Both the position numbers and the translations under genes were made by a program. A model generated the notes under the pieces. The model worked only from the letters and a program-made list of their open reading frames with translations, had not been told where the DNA came from and did no database searches. DNA of 64,000 bases, taken from an uncultured Agathobacter sp. Its GTDB lineage: Bacteria > Bacillota > Clostridia > Lachnospirales > Lachnospiraceae. Positions 7,972-17,232 of this stretch are shown piece after piece. The first letter of the stretch is position 1, and each line of letters opens with the position of its first letter. The stretch covers positions 62,743-126,742 of the forward strand of contig CAJUND010000011.1 in the NCBI GenBank assembly GCA_910587655.1, given 5' to 3'.

Positions 7972-9249
7972 ATGCGCTCATTATATCTTACATTTTTTAA
8001 AAATATAACCTGGATTTACCTTTGTGTCCTATGCTGTTTTGCGTACCATACAATGCTTGATGCAATTCCGGACCATGTGTATCTGGAGGAGGGGCAGAAA
8101 CTTACGCTTGACCAGAAATTACCGGTGCAGCTTGGCATATCCACGGAAGACGGGCAGACAGTAATGGCAGTGGGGATGAGTACATTTGAGAATATCCGTG
8201 AGAGAAAAAACGGCTCTGTTTCTGCTGGATTTGGAATTGGAGAGCATACGCTGACATGTTATCTGCTTGGAATTCTGCCGGTAAAGGAAGTGGCAGTATC
8301 CGTGGTTCCCAGCCAGAGCCTGTATACGGGCGGGTATGTGATTGGTATTTACGGCGCCACCCAGGGGGTTCTGGTGCTTGGGAGCAATCCGGTTGAAACG
8401 CTGGATGGTTCATACCGCGAGCCGGCGGAAAATATTGTGTTTGCAGGGGATTATATTACAGCAGTCAACGGTCAGGAGATAAAAGAAAAAGAAGAATTAA
8501 TTTCTGCAATCAAAGAACGCGGCGCTTTTCCCATGGTTCTCACCCTGTGGCGTGGAAACGAGCAGATTGATGTGTCGGTAGAGGCGGTGGAAACAAAGGA
8601 TTCCTATATGCTTGGTTTATGGGTAAAAGACGATATGGCAGGAATTGGAACCCTGACGTATTATGATTCCCATGCCGGATTTGGGGCGCTCGGACACGGA
8701 ATTGGAGACGGGGAAACCGGTGATTTGCTGCGCCTTTCCCGCGGAAGCCTTTACCAGGCGGATATCATCGGAATAAAAAAGGGGAAACGCGGCAGCCCCG
8801 GTGAACTGGAGGGGGTTGTATATTATGGAAAGAAGAACCGGCTTGGAAGTGTTTCGAGCAATACGGACATTGGAATCTACGGGACACTGTCGGCTTCATA
8901 TTGTGAGACCTTAAAGAACACGGATAATACCTGTGCAGTATGTTACAAGCAGGATGTAAATGAAGGTGAGGCTGAAATACTTTCTGATGTTTCCGGCGAG
9001 CTTCGAACATACCGGGTAGTCATAGATTCCCTGGATTATACTCCGAATGACCGGAACAAGGGCATCCGTTTTCATGTTGTGGATGAAGACCTCCTGAGCC
9101 TTACAGGAGGAATTGTGCAGGGACTTTCCGGTTCTCCCATTCTTCAGGATGGGAAGCTGGTCGGGGCGGTTACGCATGTGCTGGTAAACGACCCGGAGAA
9201 AGGGTATGGGATATTTATTGAGAATATGCTGAATAATGCTGGAAATTAG
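7972..9249 (+). CDS. spoIVB: SpoIVB peptidase (S55), sporulation sigma-K checkpoint protease
   Basis: A 425-residue secreted serine peptidase made in the forespore; in Bacillus it cleaves SpoIVFA to trigger pro-sigma-K processing in the mother cell. Residues about 8-30 form one membrane/signal segment. A PDZ domain occupies roughly residues 110-210 (around GDYITAVNGQEIKEKEELIS). The S55 domain follows with GFGALGHGIGDGETGD (His) and VQGLSGSPILQDGKLVGAVTHV (Ser). It follows recN, as expected, but spo0A, its normal next neighbour, lies 35 kb downstream. The ribosome site TAGGAGAA precedes the ATG. Confidence 0.95.
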   Translation: MRSLYLTFFKNITWIYLCVLCCFAYHTMLDAIPDHVYLEEGQKLTLDQKLPVQLGISTEDGQTVMAVGMSTFENIRERKNGSVSAGFGIGEHTLTCYLLGILPVKEVAVSVVPSQSLYTGGYVIGIYGATQGVLVLGSNPVETLDGSYREPAENIVFAGDYITAVNGQEIKEKEELISAIKERGAFPMVLTLWRGNEQIDVSVEAVETKDSYMLGLWVKDDMAGIGTLTYYDSHAGFGALGHGIGDGETGDLLRLSRGSLYQADIIGIKKGKRGSPGELEGVVYYGKKNRLGSVSSNTDIGIYGTLSASYCETLKNTDNTCAVCYKQDVNEGEAEILSDVSGELRTYRVVIDSLDYTPNDRNKGIRFHVVDEDLLSLTGGIVQGLSGSPILQDGKLVGAVTHVLVNDPEKGYGIFIENMLNNAGN

Positions 9250-9261
9250 GAGGGATATACG

Positions 9262-10872
9262 ATGAAATTTGATAAAAATGATGAAATGTCGCCTTTTACA
9301 AAGAAAGTAATGGGAGCATTTAACTTTTGTGGGGATAAACTGCTTCAAATAAGCAGGAAAACGGACACGGTACCTGGTAAAATACCTGAGGTATTGTTTC
9401 TTATTTTGTTTGCAGTATGCTATTCCCTGGTTCTGGCTGTTCATGAACCGGGAATGGATGTACTTTTATCGTTGCAGCTTGCAAAGAATTTATCGGTTGC
9501 AGAGCTGCTGTTTCAGCTGCCGCATGAGCAGTTTTGTCCGCCGCTCTGGAACCTTATTCTGGTGCCGTTTGCAAAATCCGGTGCAGCGCCTGCGGTATTT
9601 TCTGTTATTGGCCTTGTTTTTGCGGTTCTGACTGCCGCTCTGATACTTTTTCGGGCGCCGTTTCCGAGAATGGTGCGTTTGTTTCTTCCATTTACATATT
9701 TTCTGTTTTTTCAGTACGGGGTTGCCGCGGACAATTATCATCTGGTAACACTTGGTTTTATAACTGTGTCCCTTACATATAACATGCGGGATACGAGACC
9801 CGGAATCTATACCCTGTGCCTCCTGCTTCTTGGACTGTCGGGCACTTACGGGCTTGTTGCGGCACTGGGACTTGCCCTTGTCCGGGGGTGTGAGCTTATA
9901 AAAAAACGCAGGGCGGGAAAACAGACGGCCTGCCTGCTGGTATTTTTTGCCGCTGCGGTCTGTACGGTAATCATGATTATTCCGCATGGGGAACTGCCTG
10001 CCATGGGAAGCGGGAAGGACATAATGGTAAAGATTCTGTATCTGCCCTTTGCCATTCTGGCAGACGCATTTCTGACAAATACATTTTATCTGAACACTTC
10101 ACTGGCTGCAGAATCTGTCAGGGGTTCATTCCTTGCGGTGTCAGTACTTTTTGGAATCATTATGCTGTCAGTGATATTCTGTATCGGCAGAAAGAAAAAA
10201 ACGGCCGGGGCGTTTTTTGTTCCCTATATCCTGTTTGTATTATTTTCAATGGTTATGGGAATTGGGAGGAAACATACAGGAACTGCGTTTCTGCTTGTGC
10301 TTTTCTGGCTGTGGATTACCTGTGCAGTCCGCGGAGAGGAAACGGCAGAGGATGTATCTTTTGTACATATCAGGGAACGGGACAGGAGGGCGTTAAAAAG
10401 CGCGTCCGTTCTTGGGGTGGTGATTGTTTTTGCCATAAATCTGTACTGGACATTTTCTGCGTGTGCGCATGACATTAGAAAGGAATATGAAATCGGGCGC
10501 AGGGAAGCGGAATTTTTGAAAGAACATAAGCTGGGTGACCGTACCATTATGTCCAGCGGTTCCTGCACATATACGCTTGCCCCGTACCTGGAAAACGGAC
10601 GGCTGGGGGATGATTCGGATGAAATGGAAAATCTGGCAAAATGGGACAGTCTGGGGCAGCCGGATGTTTTATACATGGGACCCGATATCACGAAGGTCTG
10701 GGATGAAGCGGAGACGGCGGGGTGGGAATATACACTGGTGTATCTGGAAGCAGTGGAAACCATATGGAAAACAGAGAGCGATTACCAGGTGGCTTCCATA
10801 TACGTAAAAAGTGACCTTGCCAGGGAACTTGGGCTGGATGAAATTACAAATGTTTACCCTGAGATTCGATAA
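9262..10872 (+). CDS. Multi-pass membrane protein resembling GT-C glycosyltransferases
   Basis: A 536-residue integral membrane protein with about ten hydrophobic segments between residues 40 and 395 and a soluble C-terminal domain of about 130 residues. The segment HEPGMDVLLSLQLAKNLS followed by FCPPLWNLIL resembles the first extracellular loop of bacterial GT-C enzymes, where the usual pattern is E-P-W-x-D-E-A-Q-A-W...PPLW. The aspartate is kept, but the following acidic residue is replaced by valine, so catalytic activity is doubtful. It starts 12 bases after spoIVB with AGGAGGG before the ATG, so it may be co-expressed with it. It is convergent with the LTA-synthase-like gene. Substrate unknown. 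Confidence 0.6.
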   Translation: MKFDKNDEMSPFTKKVMGAFNFCGDKLLQISRKTDTVPGKIPEVLFLILFAVCYSLVLAVHEPGMDVLLSLQLAKNLSVAELLFQLPHEQFCPPLWNLILVPFAKSGAAPAVFSVIGLVFAVLTAALILFRAPFPRMVRLFLPFTYFLFFQYGVAADNYHLVTLGFITVSLTYNMRDTRPGIYTLCLLLLGLSGTYGLVAALGLALVRGCELIKKRRAGKQTACLLVFFAAAVCTVIMIIPHGELPAMGSGKDIMVKILYLPFAILADAFLTNTFYLNTSLAAESVRGSFLAVSVLFGIIMLSVIFCIGRKKKTAGAFFVPYILFVLFSMVMGIGRKHTGTAFLLVLFWLWITCAVRGEETAEDVSFVHIRERDRRALKSASVLGVVIVFAINLYWTFSACAHDIRKEYEIGRREAEFLKEHKLGDRTIMSSGSCTYTLAPYLENGRLGDDSDEMENLAKWDSLGQPDVLYMGPDITKVWDEAETAGWEYTLVYLEAVETIWKTESDYQVASIYVKSDLARELGLDEITNVYPEIR

Positions 10873-10882
10873 AAGGATAATC

Positions 10883-10912
10883 ATGGATTCCAAACATTAT
10901 TCCGGAATCCAT
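10883..10912. terminator. Hairpin between convergent genes
   Basis: Inverted repeat ATGGATTCC (10883-10891) and GGAATCCAT (10904-10912), a perfect 9-bp stem with a 12-base loop, spanning the gap between the plus-strand membrane gene and the stop of the minus-strand gene. It is placed like a bidirectional terminator, but neither side has a strong U-tract. Confidence 0.5.
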
Positions 10913-12801
10913 AATTCCGGATGTTTAGGGCTGCCATTAAAAAGCAGGTCGTAGTCAATAACCTTAAAATGGCGGATGGCTTCAGTTTGTTCTTCATTAT
11001 AGCTGTTTACCGGATTCCCTTCGGCATCCTCCACGAGTTTTCGGGTGTTTGATTTAAGTATGCTGCGTTCATATGTGAGAATCCGGGTCATTTTTGTCTC
11101 CGGAAGCTTGGCATAATTAATCAGCATTTGTGGTAAATAGTTAATATTTTCACCCGAAAAGCTGATTTTTTCATTATTGCAGTTACTCCACATCAGGACA
11201 GGAACGGAATACTGTTTTTTTAGTGTGTTATAATCATAACCGTTTAGCCCAATTGCTTCCAGGGATTTTTCCCGAAAGCTTGGGATATGGTCACCATACA
11301 TCAGAAGAATTACTGGTTCGTCGGATTTCTCGAAATAAGAAACAAGCTTTGCAAAAGCCTGGTTTGATAAATATATTCCGTTAATGGCATTGATTAAATT
11401 CCTGAGTTCTGTTTCCTGCAGCGAGATGTCCTTTACATTTACAGAAATGGGATAATTATAATTTTTATCTATTTTGTTTTTGTAATCAAGGTAAAGCACA
11501 TGGCTTGCAATGGATACGGAAAAAATAAATTTGTTTTTTGAGGTGCTGTTTTCATATTCCTTTATAATTTGTTTTACCAGGCTCTCATCCGAAATATAAC
11601 GGGAATAAGTGTCTTTATAGTCCATGTCGGAATCAAAGACCATTCTATCAAAGCCGAAATTCGGGTATATTTTATCTCTGCCGTAAAATTCTTTGTAATA
11701 TGGGTGAATTGCAATGGTTTCATAGTCGAGAGCATGAAAATAATCCACAAGGGAAGGGACTTTCCGTTTTTGCAGTTCGTCAGATATTCCTGCATCCGTT
11801 GCAAAATACTTGGTGTTTATGCCTGTCAGAAACTCACATTCGGAGCAGATGGTTCCTCCGCCAAAAATATTGGAGGAAAGATAGCCGGAAGAACATGTTT
11901 TGGCAAGTTCCTTATATGGAGACATCGGATCAGCGGAAAGAGTGATGTGATTGTCTGAAATATAATCTGTATTCCACCATGATTCGTTCATAATGGCGAT
12001 TATGGTTGGGTATGTTTCGGCTTCGGCACTGGCAGAAGCATTTTTAGTTTTTTCCTTAAAATACTTATAACTATCTTCTGTGTTTTCGATGGAAATATTA
12101 GAATATTTGTCATTTTTCAGAAAAGAAAACAGGACATACCTGTCATTATGGAAATTATTAGTATCAACTGTCTGTTGTGTATTATCCTGGGTTTTCATAA
12201 AATTTTGAGTATGGCAAAAGAGCATAACAAGGCATCCGCATCCGGCAATAATACGGATTACAGTTACTGGAATCTTATTATAATCTTTCACGGACATCGG
12301 AAACTGGTATTTTTTACATAATTTATCAGACAAAATTCCGCAGAAACATATAAAAAGGGTAGAGATGACGGTAAAAATATGTGCATATGTAAAATCAAAC
12401 TTCAAATAATGAAATGCTATTCCTGCTGCCTCCGTAAGTTTCAGGTCATCTAACCGAAAGAGCTCATTACGGGCATCATATTTAATGCTGCTTACATGTG
12501 CAAGCAGTAGCACAGGAAGATAAGAGCAGCATATGGCAGCTCCCATTCTTTTACTGAAAAGCAGAACTGAAATGGCAAACAAAAATACAAGTGAGGTTTC
12601 AAAGTCATAGTACATCTCTCCGATACTATCCAGAAGGAAATGAAAAAAACCTCCGTCTGGCTGCAGCAGATAATAATCTGCAAGACACGGAAGAAGGGAA
12701 ATGGAAATTATGAAAAATCCATACGAAATAATGCGGATACAGACAGCAGGACGTGAGCCTGGGCTGGTGGTCTGTTCAGTGTTCTTTTTTAAAATGTTCA
12801 T
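10897..12801 (-). CDS. LTA synthase-family (sulfatase-fold) phosphoglycerol transferase
   Basis: A 634-residue membrane-anchored enzyme of the alkaline-phosphatase superfamily. The first 200 or so residues contain about five membrane helices. The extracellular domain starts near AIMNESWWNTD (metal-binding Glu) and has FGGGTICSECEFLTG with the expected catalytic Thr and LLMYGDHIPSF with the metal-binding Asp-His. These features match LtaS and phosphoglycerol transferase I relatives, which move glycerophosphate from phosphatidylglycerol onto lipoteichoic acid or glycans. Which polymer is made here cannot be told. It is monocistronic, with its own promoter at 12841-12869. Confidence 0.85.
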   Translation of the reverse strand: MNILKKNTEQTTSPGSRPAVCIRIISYGFFIISISLLPCLADYYLLQPDGGFFHFLLDSIGEMYYDFETSLVFLFAISVLLFSKRMGAAICCSYLPVLLLAHVSSIKYDARNELFRLDDLKLTEAAGIAFHYLKFDFTYAHIFTVISTLFICFCGILSDKLCKKYQFPMSVKDYNKIPVTVIRIIAGCGCLVMLFCHTQNFMKTQDNTQQTVDTNNFHNDRYVLFSFLKNDKYSNISIENTEDSYKYFKEKTKNASASAEAETYPTIIAIMNESWWNTDYISDNHITLSADPMSPYKELAKTCSSGYLSSNIFGGGTICSECEFLTGINTKYFATDAGISDELQKRKVPSLVDYFHALDYETIAIHPYYKEFYGRDKIYPNFGFDRMVFDSDMDYKDTYSRYISDESLVKQIIKEYENSTSKNKFIFSVSIASHVLYLDYKNKIDKNYNYPISVNVKDISLQETELRNLINAINGIYLSNQAFAKLVSYFEKSDEPVILLMYGDHIPSFREKSLEAIGLNGYDYNTLKKQYSVPVLMWSNCNNEKISFSGENINYLPQMLINYAKLPETKMTRILTYERSILKSNTRKLVEDAEGNPVNSYNEEQTEAIRHFKVIDYDLLFNGSPKHPELWIPE

Positions 12802-12840
12802 GAAAATATCATCCTTTATGTGTTTTTTTGAGATGAAAAC

Positions 12841-12869
12841 AGTATATCAGTATATAAAAGAGATGTAAA
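12841..12869 (-). promoter_or_regulatory. Sigma-A-type promoter for the LTA synthase-like gene
   Basis: On the minus strand TTTACA (12864-12869) and TATACT (12841-12846) are separated by 17 bases, followed by about 40 bases to the ATG. Spacing and both hexamers fit a vegetative promoter. Confidence 0.6.
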
Positions 12870-12972
12870 GCATGCCTGAGACGGTTCTGCAGCCAGTGAA
12901 AAATGAAGTTGCAAAATTGAGACAAAAAATGAATAAACTTTGAACAAATCGTAAAAAAAGCACAAAATTTTG

Positions 12973-13001
12973 TTGCATTTATAAATGAAAATAGTTATAA
13001 T
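12973..13001 (+). promoter_or_regulatory. Sigma-A-type promoter of the type IV pilus locus
   Basis: TTGCAT (12973-12978) and a perfect TATAAT (12996-13001) with a 17-base spacer. The leader to the pilB ATG at 13053 would be only about 45 bases, too short for a c-di-GMP riboswitch such as the one described upstream of C. difficile pili. Two loose matches to the Spo0A box lie just upstream (12917-12926 and 12939-12948). Confidence 0.7.
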
Positions 13002-13052
13002 GTTCATAAGACAAAAGGGAATTTGCATACATAGGTATTGCAGGAGGAAGAT

Positions 13053-14768
13053 ATGCCGATAAGAAAGGAGAAGAAGCGTCTCGGAGACATGCTGATCGAT
13101 GAGGGGCTGATTACAGAAGAACAGCTTGTAAAAGCGTTAAAGACGGCCAAAGAGTCAGGCAAGCGCATTGGTGAATCGCTGGTAGAAGGCGGTTATACCA
13201 CGGATGGAGATATAATGATGGCTTTGTCCAGACAGCTTGGAATTGATACGACATCTCTTGTAGGGGTTCAGATTCCTGATGAGATGTTAAGTCTTGCAAA
13301 CGGCAGTATGCTTCGCAAACACCGCATGGTTCCGCTTGAATTTTATAATGGAAATATGAATGTTGTCCTGATGGCAATGGCGGATCCTATGGATATGGTT
13401 GCGATTGATGATTTTCATATCGTTACTAATCTTGAAGTGGAGCCGATTCTTGCCCTGCCGACGGAAATTATGGTGACGCTGGATCGGTATTTTGGTGACA
13501 GCGATACCATGCAGGCGGCAGAAAAGTATGCAGAAGAAAGAAAAAAAGCTGAGGCTGCAAGCAGAGGGGAAGCAAACGAAGAAGATTTAAGCAAGTCCCC
13601 GATAGTTCAGCTTGTTAAGACGATGATAGAACAGGGGGCAAGACAGCATGCTTCCGATATACATGTAGAAGCCCTTGAGCGGGTGGTTCGTGTCCGCTAC
13701 AGAATAGACGGGGCGCTTTATGAAAAATTTTCCTATGATATTCATCTGCTTCCGGCGATTATTGCCAGACTGAAAATTATTGGAGGAATGGATATTTCAG
13801 AAAAACGTAAACCGCAGGACGGGCGTATTACCATGATTGTGGACCGCACGGAATACGACATTCGTGCATCCATACTTCCCACAGTGTATGGTGAAAAATG
13901 CGTAATGCGACTGGCACAGAAAAAAATGCTTACCAGAAATAAAAGTGAGCTGGGGTTTACGCCGTATGAGATGCAGCAGTTTGATAATATATTAAAAAAC
14001 CCAAATGGAATTATACTCGTAACAGGACCGACTGGTAGCGGTAAGTCCACCACGTTGTATACAGCGCTGAGCGAGCTGAATAAAGAAGATGTGAATATCA
14101 TCACGGTAGAAGACCCGGTGGAGGCAAATATCGACGGGATTAACCAGGTTCAGACAAATGATAAGGCGGGATTGAGCTTTGCATCCGCACTCCGGTCTAT
14201 TTTAAGGCAGGATCCGGATATTATCATGATTGGAGAGATTCGAGACGGCGAGACGGCGGGGATTGCTGTACAGGCATCTATTACAGGACATCTTGTGGTA
14301 AGCACGCTGCATACGAACAGTTCTGCCGGTACACTGACCCGTCTGATGGATATGGGGATAGAAAGTTATCTGCTGGCGGACTCTGTGGTCGGGGTGATTG
14401 CGCAGCGTCTGGTGAGACGGCTTTGCGAGAAATGCAAAGAAGAGTATGATGCAACTCCGCAGGAGAAGAAGCTGCTGGGGCTGCCTCCGGAGCAGGCGTT
14501 AAAGCTGTACAGACCATGCGGCTGCGGGCATTGCAATCAGACCGGGTATAAAGGCAGAATCGGTGTTTATGAGATTATGACAATTACGCCTAAAGTCAGG
14601 CAGGCGATTACAAGAAGCGGCAGCACAGAGGATATAAAAAATGCGGCTTTGTCGGAAGGGATGCATACTCTGCGTATGAGTTCGTCAGCAATGGCAATCC
14701 GCGGGGTGACATCTTTTAGCGAAATGCTTAAGGTTTCCTTTGATAATGATGCGCCTTTGGATTTATAG
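13053..14768 (+). CDS. pilB: Type IV pilus extension ATPase PilB
   Basis: A 571-residue GspE/PilB motor. The first 150 or so residues are an MshEN-type N-terminal domain (LGDMLIDEGLITEEQLVKAL), a fold that binds c-di-GMP in some relatives. The ATPase core has Walker A LVTGPTGSGKSTTLYTAL, the Asp box, and Walker B IIMIGEIRDGETAGIAVQ. A zinc site (CEKC ... CGCGHC) lies near the C-terminus. I chose ATG 13053, 4 bases after AGGAGGA (13042-13048); the upstream in-frame TTG would include that ribosome site. It powers pilin polymerisation and is the first gene of the pilus locus. Confidence 0.95.
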   Translation: MPIRKEKKRLGDMLIDEGLITEEQLVKALKTAKESGKRIGESLVEGGYTTDGDIMMALSRQLGIDTTSLVGVQIPDEMLSLANGSMLRKHRMVPLEFYNGNMNVVLMAMADPMDMVAIDDFHIVTNLEVEPILALPTEIMVTLDRYFGDSDTMQAAEKYAEERKKAEAASRGEANEEDLSKSPIVQLVKTMIEQGARQHASDIHVEALERVVRVRYRIDGALYEKFSYDIHLLPAIIARLKIIGGMDISEKRKPQDGRITMIVDRTEYDIRASILPTVYGEKCVMRLAQKKMLTRNKSELGFTPYEMQQFDNILKNPNGIILVTGPTGSGKSTTLYTALSELNKEDVNIITVEDPVEANIDGINQVQTNDKAGLSFASALRSILRQDPDIIMIGEIRDGETAGIAVQASITGHLVVSTLHTNSSAGTLTRLMDMGIESYLLADSVVGVIAQRLVRRLCEKCKEEYDATPQEKKLLGLPPEQALKLYRPCGCGHCNQTGYKGRIGVYEIMTITPKVRQAITRSGSTEDIKNAALSEGMHTLRMSSSAMAIRGVTSFSEMLKVSFDNDAPLDL

Positions 14769-14825
14769 CTGGAAAAGGGAATGCTTTTTGGCTGTTACAC
14801 TTTGATAGAAAGCTGAGGGGGAGTT

Positions 14826-15920
14826 ATGGAAGAGGTTTTGAATGGGGATTATCTGACCAGTATGACGGCGGAGGGGATATTAAGATATTCTTCTGAACAT
14901 CATGCGTCAGATATTCATCTTGCTCCGAATTGTCCGCTGATGATCAGGATAGACGGAATGATGACAAAAGTAACTGAATTTCCACTGACGGCAGAGATGA
15001 TTGAGCGTGTTCTTGAAGAAATGATAGATGAGGAACAGTGGAAGATACTGGAACATGACGGTGAGCTTGACTGTGCTTATTCCTGTCCGGGCTATGCAAG
15101 GGTCAGGGTGAATGCTTTCAAGCAGCGGGGCGGTTACAGTCTTGCACTCCGAATATTATCCGTATCAATTCCGACGCCGCAGCAGCTGGGTCTGCCAAAT
15201 TCGGTTGTTGATTTGACAAACAGACGAAGGGGGCTGGTACTGGTAACCGGAGCAACGGGTTCCGGCAAATCCACCACACTGGCTTCCTTGATACATATTA
15301 TAGCGACAACTTACCAGAAAAATATTATTACGCTGGAAGATCCAATCGAGTATCTCCATGACCACAGTATGTCGATGGTGACCCAGCGTGAGATTGGAAG
15401 TGATTCTGCGAGTTATGCAAGTGCGGTTCGTGCAGCGCTCCGCGAAGATCCGGATGTGATTCTTGTAGGAGAGATGCGTGATCTTGAAACGATTTCAACA
15501 GCTATTACGGCGGCAGAAACCGGGCATCTTGTGTTTTCCACGCTGCATACAAACAGCGCGGCAGATGCGGTAGACCGTGTCATTGATGTGTTTCCGCCGC
15601 ACCAGCAGCAGCAGATTCGCATTCAGTTTGCCGGAGTTATAGAGGGAATTATTGCACAGCAGCTTTTGCCGCGTAAGGATGGCGGACGCTCTGGTGCATT
15701 TGAAGTCCTGATAGCAAATGCGGCAATTCGTAATCTGATTCGTGAAGGAAAATCATTCCAGATTCCGACCATGATACAGACTGGTAAAAAAGAAGGAATG
15801 CAGGGAATGGATGACTGCATTTATGATTTATTGATGTCAAACCATATTGACAGGCAGACGGCAATCGCCTACGCACAGGACCAGCCGGGAATGGAGCGGC
15901 GTTCTGCAACATATTACTAG
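14826..15920 (+). CDS. pilT: Type IV pilus retraction ATPase PilT
   Basis: A 364-residue hexameric ATPase. Walker A is LVTGATGSGKSTTLASLIH, Walker B is DVILVGEMRDLETISTAI, and the retraction signature AIRNLIREGK is present near residue 300, which separates PilT from PilB. Its presence means the pili can be retracted, so twitching, DNA uptake or surface sensing is possible. It follows pilB after a 57-base gap, with GAGGGGG before the ATG. Confidence 0.95.
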   Translation: MEEVLNGDYLTSMTAEGILRYSSEHHASDIHLAPNCPLMIRIDGMMTKVTEFPLTAEMIERVLEEMIDEEQWKILEHDGELDCAYSCPGYARVRVNAFKQRGGYSLALRILSVSIPTPQQLGLPNSVVDLTNRRRGLVLVTGATGSGKSTTLASLIHIIATTYQKNIITLEDPIEYLHDHSMSMVTQREIGSDSASYASAVRAALREDPDVILVGEMRDLETISTAITAAETGHLVFSTLHTNSAADAVDRVIDVFPPHQQQQIRIQFAGVIEGIIAQQLLPRKDGGRSGAFEVLIANAAIRNLIREGKSFQIPTMIQTGKKEGMQGMDDCIYDLLMSNHIDRQTAIAYAQDQPGMERRSATYY

Positions 15921-15953
15921 ATATAGGATATATATCATGATGAGGAGAGAATA

Positions 15954-17168
15954 GTGGCAGAGTTTATTTACAGGGCTATCGGGCAGGATGGCAAAGAAAA
16001 AAAGGGGAATATCAAGGCGGAATCAGTTGAAGAAGTCTATGAGATCATCCGCAGGGACAGGCTGACGCCGGTAGAGGTGAAAAAGGCAGGGCTTCTGGAT
16101 AAGGATATTAATATTGGTATTGGCGGTGGAATCAAACCGCGTGATTTAAGTGTATTCTGCAGGCAGATTGTCAGTATGCTGCAGGCGGGTGTTACCATTA
16201 TGGATTCTCTTGCAATGCTTGAGGAACAGACAGAAAATAAAAAGCTTGCTTCTGCAATCGGCGGTGCCAAGGCGGAAATTGGAAAAGGTGAGACGCTGGG
16301 GAGCGCCCTTGCGAAGTTCCCGGATGTGTTTCCGGATGTCATGGTTGAGATGGTAAATGCCGGAGAGGCTTCTGGTAAACTCGATGTTGCATTTACGCGG
16401 ATGTCTACATATTTTGAAAAAAGCGCCAAGATGAGGGCAATCGTAAAGAAAGCTGCGACATACCCGATCATGGTTGCGGTTGTAGCAATTGTCGTTGTTA
16501 TTGTTATGCTGGTTAAAGTAATTCCGAGTTACCAGTCCATGTTTGAGGATATGGGAACGGAACTTCCTAAAATCACCCAGGCGGTTGTCGCCATGAGTGA
16601 TTTCCTGATAGCACGGTGGTATATCGTTGTTGCGGTAATCGTTGCTGTTGTTGTAGGAATTAAAATGTATGCTTCCAGCCAGGGAGGACAGATAGTATTT
16701 GCAAGACTTGCAAGAACAATGCCGATTTTCGGTATTCTGACAATTAAAAATGCGGCATCCAGTTTTGCACGTATGATGAGTACCCTGATTTATTCCGGTC
16801 TGGGAATGACGGATGCGCTGACAATAACGGCAGGTACTATGACAAATTACCTGTATAAGAAAAAAGTAATGGATATTAAGGATGAAGTCATGAAAGGTGT
16901 GACGCTTTCAGAACCGCTTCTGAGTGATGATATGTTCCCGCCAATGGTTGGACATATGGCAAAGATTGGAGAGGAGACAGGACAGCTGGAAGAAATGCTG
17001 AGCCGTCTGGCGGATTACTATGATGAAGAAGTGGAGATGGCAACCCAGACAGTGGTGGCGGCTGTTGAACCGCTGGTAATTCTCGTACTTGCGGGAGTTG
17101 TGGGAGTTCTGATTGCCGCGATTATGTCGCCGATGTTTGCAATGTACCAGAATATGGATAACTTATAG
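15954..17168 (+). CDS. pilC: Type IV pilus inner-membrane platform protein PilC
   Basis: A 404-residue GspF/PilC protein with two repeats of the T2SSF domain. The N-terminal cytoplasmic part is MAEFIYRAIGQDGKEKKGNI. The first T2SSF repeat includes FCRQIVSMLQAGVTIMDSL, and hydrophobic segments lie around residues 170-195, 220-240 and 375-395. It starts at GTG 15954, preceded by GAGGAGAG. PilC links the PilB/PilT motors to the growing pilus in the membrane. Order pilB-pilT-pilC is typical of Firmicutes pilus loci. Confidence 0.95.
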   Translation: MAEFIYRAIGQDGKEKKGNIKAESVEEVYEIIRRDRLTPVEVKKAGLLDKDINIGIGGGIKPRDLSVFCRQIVSMLQAGVTIMDSLAMLEEQTENKKLASAIGGAKAEIGKGETLGSALAKFPDVFPDVMVEMVNAGEASGKLDVAFTRMSTYFEKSAKMRAIVKKAATYPIMVAVVAIVVVIVMLVKVIPSYQSMFEDMGTELPKITQAVVAMSDFLIARWYIVVAVIVAVVVGIKMYASSQGGQIVFARLARTMPIFGILTIKNAASSFARMMSTLIYSGLGMTDALTITAGTMTNYLYKKKVMDIKDEVMKGVTLSEPLLSDDMFPPMVGHMAKIGEETGQLEEMLSRLADYYDEEVEMATQTVVAAVEPLVILVLAGVVGVLIAAIMSPMFAMYQNMDNL

Positions 17169-17204
17169 TATCAAACCTCTGTTGTAGGGGCAGAGGATGT
17201 GATA
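17169..17204 (+). promoter_or_regulatory. Hairpin between pilC and the first pilin gene
   Basis: Nested inverted repeat: TATCA (17169-17173) with TGATA (17200-17204), and CCTCTG (17176-17181) with CAGAGG (17191-17196), around a 9-base loop. It lies 28 bases before the pilin ATG. No U-tract follows, so a processing or stabilising structure is more likely than a terminator. Confidence 0.5.
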
Positions 17205-17232
17205 AATAATCAATGAAAAAGGAGAATGAGAT

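Noticed and set aside
12802..13052. Possible c-di-GMP riboswitch upstream of the pilus locus
   Set aside because: The predicted leader is only about 45 bases and shows none of the conserved riboswitch core.
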